Shown here piece by piece: positions 27,601 to 39,600 of a stretch of 64,000 nt of DNA (positions are counted from its first letter, which is position 1; each line of letters starts with the position of its first letter). The DNA is from Archivesica marissinica. Lineage: Eukaryota > Mollusca > Bivalvia > Venerida > Vesicomyidae. The stretch lies in NCBI GenBank assembly GCA_014843695.1, contig CM026403.1:51256233-51320232 (forward strand). The letters are read 5' to 3'. The notes under the pieces are model-generated. The model did not search any database and had not been told where the DNA came from. It worked only from the letters and a program-made list of their open reading frames with translations. Both the position numbers and the translations under genes were made by a program.

Positions 27601-30600
27601 CACGATCATTCTATTTCTCCTTACACAATACTGACATTTAACATTACACGATCAATCTATATATCCTTACACAATCATGACATTTAACATTACACGATTA
27701 TTCTATATATCCTTACACAATCATGACATTTAACATTACACGATCATTCTATATCTCCTTACACAATACTGACATTTAACATTACACGATCATTCTATAT
27801 ATCCTTACACAATCATGACATTTAACATTACACGATCATTCTATATCACCTTACACAATACTGACATTAGTAAGTACACGATCATTCTATATCTCCCTTA
27901 CACAATAATGACATTAGTAAGTTCACGATCATTCTATATCTCCCTTACACAATCATGACATTTAACATTACACGATCATTCTATATTTCCTTACACAATC
28001 ATGACATTTAACATTACACGATCATTCTATTTCACATTACACAATACTGACATCTAACATTACACGATCATTCTATTTCACCTTACACAATAATGACATT
28101 TAACATTACACGATCATTCTATTTCACCTTACACAATACTGACATTTAACATTACACGATCATTCTATTTCACCTTACACAATACTGACATTTATCATTA
28201 CACGATCAATCTATATATCCTTACACAATCATGACATTTAACATTACACGATTATTCTATATATCCTTACACAATCATGACATTTAACATTACACGATCA
28301 TTCTATATCTCCTTACACAATACTGCCATTTAACATTACACGATCATTCTATATCTCCTTACACAATACTGACATTTAACATTACACGATCATTATATAT
28401 ATCCTTACATAATCATGACATTTAACATTACACGATCATTCTATATATCCTTACACAATCATGACATTTAACATTGCACGATCATTCTATTTCTCCTTAC
28501 ACAATCATGACATTTAACATTACACGATCATTCTATATCTCCTTACACAATACTGACATTTAACATTACACGATCATTCTATTTCTCCTTACACAATAAT
28601 GACATTTAACATTACACGATCATTCTATTTCTCCTTACACAATCATGACATTTAACATTACACGATCATTCTATATCTCCTTACACAATACTGACATTTA
28701 ACATTACACGATCATTCTATATCTCCTTACACAATACTGACATTTAACATTACACGATCATTCTATTTCTCCTTACACAATAATGACATTTAACATTACA
28801 CGATCATTCTATTTCTCCTTACACAATCATGACATTTAACATTACACGATCATTCTATATCTCCTTACACAATACTGACATTTAACATTACACGATCATT
28901 CTATTTCTCCTTACACAATACTGACATTTAACATTACACAATTCTTCTATATCTCTTTATACAATACTGACATTTAACATTACACGATCATTCTATTTCA
29001 CCTTACACAGTACTGACATTTAACATTGCACGATCATTCTATTTCTCCTTACACAATCAAGACATTTAACATTACACGGTCATTCTATATCTCCTTACAC
29101 AATCATGACATTTATCATTACACGATCATTCTATTTCACCTTACACAATCATGACATTTAACATTACACGATCATTCTATTTCACCATACACAATCATGA
29201 CATTTAACAATACACGATCATTATATTTCTCCTTACACAATCATGACATTTAACATTACACGATCATTCTATATCTCCTTACACAATCATAACATTTAAC
29301 ATTACACGATCATTCTATATCTCCATACAGAATAATGACATTTAACATTACACGATCATTCTATATCTCCTTACACAATACTGACATTTAACATTACACG
29401 ATCATTCTATATATCCATACACAATCATGACATTTAACATTACACGATCATTCTATATCTCCTTAAACAATACTGCCATTTAACATTACACGATCATTCT
29501 ATATCTCCTTACACAATACTGACATTTAACATTACACGATCATTATATATATCCTTACATAATCATGACATTTAACATTACACGATCATTCTATATATCC
29601 TTACACAATCATGACATTTAACATTACACGATCATTCTATTTCTCCTTACACAATCATGACATTTAACATTACACGATCATTCTATATCTCCTTACACAA
29701 TACTGACATTTAACATTACACGATCATTCTATTTCTCCTTACACAATAAGATTAACATTACACGATCATTCTATTTCTCCTTACACAATCATGACATTTA
29801 ACATTACACGATCATTCTATATCTCCTTACACAATACTGACATTTAACATTACACGATCATTCTATTTCTCCTTACACAATACTGACATTTAACATTACA
29901 CGATCATTCTATATCTCTTTACACAATACTGACATTTAACATTACACGATCATTCTATTTCACCTTACACAATACTGACATTTAACATTACACGATCATT
30001 CTATATCTCCTTACACAATCATGACATTTAACATTACACGATCATTCTATTTCTCCTTACACAATCATGACATTTAACATTACACGATCATTCTATATCT
30101 CCTTACACAATACTGACATTTAACATTACACGATCATTCTATTTCACCTTACACAATCATGACATTTAACATTACACGATCATTCTATTTCACCTTACAC
30201 AATCATGACATTTAACATTACACGATCATTCTATTTCTCCTTACACAATCATGACATTTAACATTACACGATCATTCTATATCTCCTTACACAATCATGA
30301 CATTTAACATTACACGATCATTCTATATCTCCTTACACAATACTGACATTTAACATTACACGATCATTCTATTTCACCTTACACAATACTGACATTTAAC
30401 ATTACACGATCATTCTATTTCACCTTACACAATCATGACATTTAACATTACACGATCATTCTATTTCTCCTTACACAATACAACATTACACGATCATTCT
30501 ATTCCCTTACACAATATGACATTTAACATTACACGATCATTCTATTTCTCCTTACACAATACTGACATTTAACATTACACGATCATTCTATATCTCCTTA

Positions 30601-33600
30601 CACAATACTGACATTTAACATTACACGATCATTCTATATCTCCTTACACAATACTGACATTTAACATTACACGATCATTCTATTTCTCCTTACACAATCA
30701 TGACATTTAACATTACACGATCATTCTATATCTCCTTACACAATACTGACATTTAACATTACACGATCATTCTATTTCTCCTTACACAATACTGACATTT
30801 AACATTACACAATTCTTCTATATCTCTTTATACAATACTGACATTTAACATTACACGATCATTCTATTTCACCTTACACAGTACTGACATTTAACATTAC
30901 ACGATCATTCTATATCTCCTTACACAATCATGACATTTAACATTACACGATCATTCTATTTCTCCTTACACAATCATGACATTTAACATTACACGATCAT
31001 TCTATATCTCCTTACACAATCATGACATTTAACATTACACGATCATTCTATTTCACCTTACACAATCATGACATTTAACATTACACGATCATTCTATTTC
31101 ACCTTACACAATCATGACATTTAACATTACACGATCATTCTATAACTCCTTACACAATACTGACATTTAACATTACACGATCATTCTATTTCACCTTGCA
31201 CAATCATGACATTTAACATTACACGATCATTCTATATATCCTTACACAATACTGACATTTAACATTACACGATCATTCTATATCTCCTTACACAATACTG
31301 ACATTTAACATTACACGATCATTCTATTTCACCTTACACAATACTGACATTTAACATTACACGATCATTCTATTTCACCATACACAATACTGACATTTAA
31401 CATTACACGATCATTCTATTTCACCTTACACAATCATGACATTTAACATTACACTATCATTCTATATCTCCTTACACAATACTGACATTTAACATTACAC
31501 GATCATTCTATATCTCCTTACACAATACTGACATTTAACATTACACGATCATTCTATTTCACCTTACACAATACTGACATTTATCATTACACGATCATTC
31601 TATTTCACCTTGCACAATCATGACATTTAACATTACACGATCATTCTATATATCCTTACACAATCATGACATTTAACATTACACGATAATTCTATATCTC
31701 CTTACACACTACTGACATTTAACATGACACGATAATTCTATATATCCTTACACAATCATGACATTTAACATTACACGATCATTCTATATCTCCTTACACA
31801 ATACTGACATTTAACATTACACGATCATTCTATTTCTCCTTACACAATACTGACATTTAACATTACACGATCATTCTATTTCACCTTACACAATACTGAC
31901 ATTTAACATTACACGATAATTCTATTTCACCTTACACAATACTGACATTTAACATTACACGATCATTCTATTTCACCTTACACAATACTGACATTTATCA
32001 TTACACGATCATTCTATTTCTCCTTACACAATCATGACATTTAACATTACACGATCATTCTATATCTCCTTACACAATCATGACATTTAACATTACACGA
32101 TCATTCTATCCACAACAACAACACAATTCTATATCTCCTTACACAATCATGACATTTAACATTACACGATCATTCTATTTCACCTTACACAATCATGACA
32201 TTTAACATTACACGATCATTCTATATCTCCTTACACAATACTGACATTTAACATTACACGATCATTCTATATCTCCTTACACAATACTGACATTTAACAT
32301 TACACGATCATTCTATATCACCTTACACAATAATGACATTTAACATTACACGATCATTCTATTTCACCTTACACAATCATGACATTTAACATTACACGAT
32401 CATTCTATATCTCCTTACACAATCATGACATTTAACATTACACGATCATTCTATATCTCCTTACACAATACTGACATTTAACATTACACGATAATTCTAT
32501 ATCTCCTTACACAATACTGACATTTAACATTACACGATCATTCTATTTCACCTTACACAATCATGACATTTAACATTACACGATCATTCTATATCTCCTT
32601 ACACAATCATGACATTTAACATTACACGATCATTCTATATCTCCTTACACAATACTGACATTTAACATTACACGATCATTCTATATCTCCTTACACAATA
32701 ATGACATTTAACATTACACGATCATTCTATTTCTCCTTACACAATCATGACATTTAACATTACACGATCATTCTATATCTCCTTACACAATACTGACATT
32801 TAACATTACACGATCATTCTATATCTCCTTACACAATACTGACATTTAACATTACACGATCATTCTATTTCTCCTTACACAATAATGACATTTAACATTA
32901 CACGATCATTCTATTTCTCCTTACACAATCATGACATTTAACATTACACGATCATTCTATATCTCCTTACACAATACTGACATTTAACATTACACGATCA
33001 TTCTATATCTCCTTACACAATACTGACATTTAACATTACACGATCATTCTATTTCTCCTTACACAATAATGACATTTAACATTACACGATCATTCTATTT
33101 CTCCTTACACAATCATGACATTTAACATTACACGATCATTCTATATCTCCTTACACAATAATGACATTTAACATTACACGATCATTCTATATCTCCTTAC
33201 ACAATACTGACATTTAACATTACACGATCATTCTATTTCACCTTACACAATACTGACATTTAACATTACACGATCATTCTATTTCACCTTACACAATCAT
33301 GACATTTAACATTACACGATCATTCTATATCTCCTTACACAATCATGACATTTAACATTACACGATCATTCTATATCTCCTTACACAATACTGACATTTA
33401 ACATTACACGATCATTCTATATCTCCTTACACAATACTGACATTTAACATTACACGATCATTCTATTTCTCCTTACACAATAATGACATTTAACATTACA
33501 CGATCATTCTATTTCTCCTTACACAATCATGACATTTAACATTACACGATCATTCTATATCTCCTTACACAATACTGACATTTAACATTACACGATCATT

Positions 33601-36600
33601 CTATTTCACCTTACACAATACTGACATTTAACATTACACGATCATTCTATTTCACCTTACACAATACTGACATTTAACATTACACGATCATTCTATTTCT
33701 CCTTACACAATACTGACATTTAACATTACACGATCATTCTATTTCTCCTTACACAATACTGACATTTAACATTACACGATCATTCTATTTCACCTTGCAC
33801 AATCATGACATTTAACATTACACTATCATTCTATATCTCCTTACACAATACTGATATTTAACATTACACGATCATTCTATAACTCCTTACACAATACTGA
33901 CATTTAACATTACACGATCATTCTATATCTCCTTACACAGTACTGACATTTATCATTACACGATCATTCTATTTCACCTTACACAATACTGACATTTAAC
34001 ATTACACGATAATTCTATATCTCCTTACACAATCATGACATTTAACATTACACGATCATTCACTATATCCTTACCTAATACTGACATTGAACATTACACG
34101 ATCATTCTATATCTCCTTACACAATCATGACATTTAACATTACACGATCATTCTATTTCTCCTTACACAATCATGACATTTAACATTACACGATCATTCT
34201 ATATCTCCTTACACAATCATGACATTTAACATTACACGATCATTCTATTTCACCTTACACAATCATGACATTTAACATTACACGATCATTCTATTTCTCC
34301 TTACACAATCATGACATTTAACATTACACGATCATTCTATTTCACCTTACACAATCATGACATTTAACATTACACGATCATTCTATTTCACCTTACACAA
34401 TACTGACATTTAACATTACACGATCATTCTATTTCACCTTACACAATCATGACATTTAACATTACACGATCATTCTATATCTCCTTACACAATACTGACA
34501 TTTAACATTACACGATCATTCTATAACTCCTTACACAATACTGACATTTAACAGTACACGATCATTCTATTTCACCTTGCACAATCATGACATTTAACAT
34601 TACACGATCATTCTATATCTCCTTACACAATCATGAAATTTAACATTACACGATCATTCTATATCTCCTTACACAATACTGACATTTAACATGACACGAT
34701 CATTCTATTTCACCTTACACAATACTGACATTTATCATTACACGATCATTCTATTTCACCTTGCACAATCATGACATTTAACATTACACGATCATTCTAT
34801 ATATCCTTACACAATCATGACATTTAACATTACACGATCATTCTATATCTCCTTACACAATACTGACATTTAACATTACACGATCATTCTATATCTCCTT
34901 ACACAATACTGACATTTAACATTACACGATCATTCTATTTCTCCTTACACAATAATGACATTTAACATTACACGATCATTCTATTTCTCCTTACAAAATC
35001 ATGACATTTAACATTACACGATCATTCTATATCTCCTTACACAATACTGACATTTAACATTACACGATCATTCTATTTCACCTTACACAATACTGACATT
35101 TAACATTACACGATCATTCTATTTCACCTTACACAATACTGACATTTAACATTACACGATCATTCAATTTCTCCTTACACAATACTGACATTTAACATTA
35201 CACGATCATTCTATTTCTCCTTACACAATACTGACATTTAACATTACACGATCATTCTATTTCACCTTACACAATCATGACATTTAACATTACACTATGA
35301 TTCTATATCTCCTTACACAATACTGATATTTAACATTACACGATCATTCTATAACTCCTTACACAATACTGACATTTAACATTACACGATCATTCTATAT
35401 CTCCTTACACAGTACTGACATTTATCATTACACGATCATTCTATTTCACCTACACAAACTGACATAACATTACGATCATCTATACCCTTACACAATACTG
35501 ACATTTAACATTACACGATCATTCTATTTCTCCTTACACAATCATGACATTTAACATTACACGATCATTCTATATCTCCTTACACAATCATGACATTTAA
35601 CATTACACGATCATTCTATATCTCCTTACACAATACTGACATTTAACATTACACGATCATTCTATTTCACCTTACACAATACTGACATTTAACATTACAC
35701 GATCATTCTATTTCCTTACACAATCATGACATTTAACATTACACGATCATTCTATTTCTCCTTACACAATCATGACATTTAACATTACACGATCATTCTA
35801 TATCTCCTTACACAATCATGACATTTAACATTACACGATCATTCTATTTCACCTTACACAATCATGACATTTAACATTACACGATCATTCTATATCTCCT
35901 TACACAATCATGACATTTAAATTCACGATCATTCTATATCTCCTTACACAATCATGACATTTAACATTACACGATCATTCTATATCTCCTTACACAATCA
36001 TGACATTTAACATTACACGATCATTCTATATCTCCTTACACAATACTGACATTTAACATTACACGATCATTCTATATCACCTTACACAATACTGACATTT
36101 AACATTACACGATCATTCTATTTCACCTTACACAATACTGACATTTAACATTACACGATCATTCTATTTCACCTTACACAATACTGACATTTAACATTAC
36201 ACGATCATTCTATTTCTCCTTACACAATCATGACATTTAACATTACACGATCATTCTATATCTCCTTACACAATACTGACATTTAACATTACACGATCAT
36301 TCTATAACTCCTTACACAATACTGACATTTAACATTACACGATCATTCTATTTCACCTTACACAATACTGACATTTAACATTACACGATCATTCTATTTC
36401 ACCTTACACAATAATGACATTTAACATTACACGATCATTCTATATCTCCTTACACAATCATGACATTTAACATTACACGATCATTCTATATCTCCTTACA
36501 CAATACTGACATTTAACATTACACGATCATTCTATATCTCCTTACACAATAATGACATTTAACATTACACGATCATTCTATTTCTCCTTACACAATCATG

Positions 36601-39600
36601 ACATTTAACATTACACGATCATTCTATATCTCCTTACACAATACTGACATTTAACATTACACGATCATTCTATTTCTCCTTACACAATACTGACATTTAA
36701 CATTACACGATCATTCTATTTCACCTTACACAATACTGACATTTAACATTACACGATAATTCTATTTCACCTTACACAATACTGACATTTAACATTACAC
36801 GATCTTTCAATTTCTCCTTACACAATACTGACATTTAACATTACACGATCATTCTATTTTTCCTTACACAATACGACATTTAACATTACACGATCATTCT
36901 ATTTCACCTTGCACAATCATGACATTTAACATTACACTATCATTCTATATCTCCTTACACAATACTGATATTTAACATTACACGATCATTCTATAACACC
37001 TTACACAATACTGACATTTAACATTAAACGATCATTCTAAAGCTCCTTACACAGTACTGACATTTATCATTACACGATCATTCTATTTCACCTTACACAA
37101 TCATGACATTTAACATTACACGATCATTCTATATCTCCTTACACAATCATGACATTTAACATTACACGATCATTCTATATCTCCTTACACAATACTGACA
37201 TTTAACATTACACGATCATTCTATATCTCCTTACACAATCATGACATTTAACATTACACGATCATTCTATTTCACCTTACACAATCATGACATTTAACAT
37301 TACACGATCATTCTATATCTCCTTACACAATCATGACATTTAACATTACACGATCATTCTATTTCTCCTTACACAATCATGACATTTAACATTACACGAT
37401 CATTCTATATCTCCTTACACAATCATGACATTTAACATTACACGATCATTCTATTTCACCTTACACAATCATGACATTTAACATTACACGATCATTCTAT
37501 TTCACCTTACACAATCATGACATTTAACATTACACGATCATTCTATTTCTCCTTACACAATCATGACATTTAACATTACACGATCATTCTATATCTCCTT
37601 ACACAATCATAACATTTAACATTACACGATCATTCTATATCTCCATACACAATACTGACATTTAACATTACACGATCATTCTATATCTCCTTACACAATC
37701 ATGACATTTAACATTACACGATCATTCTATATCTCCTTACACAATACTGACATTTAACATTACACGATCATTCTATTTCACCTTACACAATCATGACATT
37801 TAACATTACACGATCATTCTATTTCACCTTACACAATACTGACATTTAACATTACACGATCATTCTATTTCACCTTACACAATCATGACATTTAACATTA
37901 CACGATCATTCTATATCTCCTTACACAATACTGACATTTAACATTACACGATCATTCTATAACTCCTTACACAATACTGACATTTAACAGTACACGATCA
38001 TTCTATTTCACCTTGCACAATCATGACATTTAACATTACACGATCATTCTATATCTCCTTACACAATCATGACATTTAACATTACACGATCATTCTATAT
38101 CTCCTTACACAATACTGACATTTAACATTACACGATCATTCTATTTCACCTTACACAATACTGACATTTATCATTACACGATCATTCTATTTCACCTTGC
38201 ACAATCATGACATTTAACATTACACGATCATTCTATATATCCTTACACAATCATGACATTTAACATTACACGATCATTCTATATCTCCTTACACAATACT
38301 GACATTTAACATTACACGATCATTCTATTTCACCTTACACAATACTGACATTTAACATTACACGATCATTCTATTTCACCTTACACAATACTGACATTTA
38401 ACATTACACGATCATTCTATTTCTCCTTACACAATACTGACATTTAACATTACACGATCATTCTATTTTTCCTTACACAATACTGACATTTAACATTACA
38501 CGATCATTCTATTTCACCTTGCACAATCATGACATTTAACATTACACTATGATTCTATATCTCCTTACACAATACTGATATTTAACATTACACGATCATT
38601 CTATAACTCCTTACACAATACTGACATTTAACATTACACGATCATTCTATATCTCCTTACACAGTACTGACATTTATCATTACACGATCATTCTATTTCA
38701 CCTTACACAATACTGACATTTAACATTACACGATAATTCTATATCTCCTTACACAATCATGACATTTAACATTACACGATCATTCACTATATCCTTACCT
38801 AATACTGACATTGAACATTACACGATCATTCTATATCTCCTTACACAATCATGACATTTAACATTACACGATCATTCTATTTCTCCTTACACAATCATGA
38901 CATTTAACATTACACGATCATTCTATATCTCCTTACACAATCATGACATTTAACATTACTCGATCATTCTATTTCACCTTACACAATCATGACATTTAAC
39001 ATTACACGATCATTCTATTTCACCTTACACAATCATGACATTTAACATTACACGATCATTCTATTTCTCCTTACACAATCATGACATTTAACATTACACG
39101 ATCATTCTATATCTCCTTACACAATCATAACATTTAACATTACACGATCATTCTATATCTCCATACACAATACTGACATTTAACATTACACGATCATTCT
39201 ATATCTCCTTACACAATACTGACATTTAACATTACACGATCATTCTATTTCACCTTACACAATACTGACATTTAACATTACACGATCATTCTATTTCACC
39301 TTACACAATACTGACATTTATCATTACACGATCATTCTATTTCTCCTTACACAATCATGACATTTAACATTACACGATTATTCTATATCTCCTTACACAA
39401 TACTGACATTTAACATTGCACGATCATTCTATAAATCCTTACACAATACTGACATTTAACATTACACGATCATTCTATTTCACCTTACACAATACTGACA
39501 TTTAACATTACACGATCATTCTATTTCACCTTACACAATACTGACATTTATCATTACACGATCATTCTATTTCTCCTTACACAATCATGACATTTAACAT

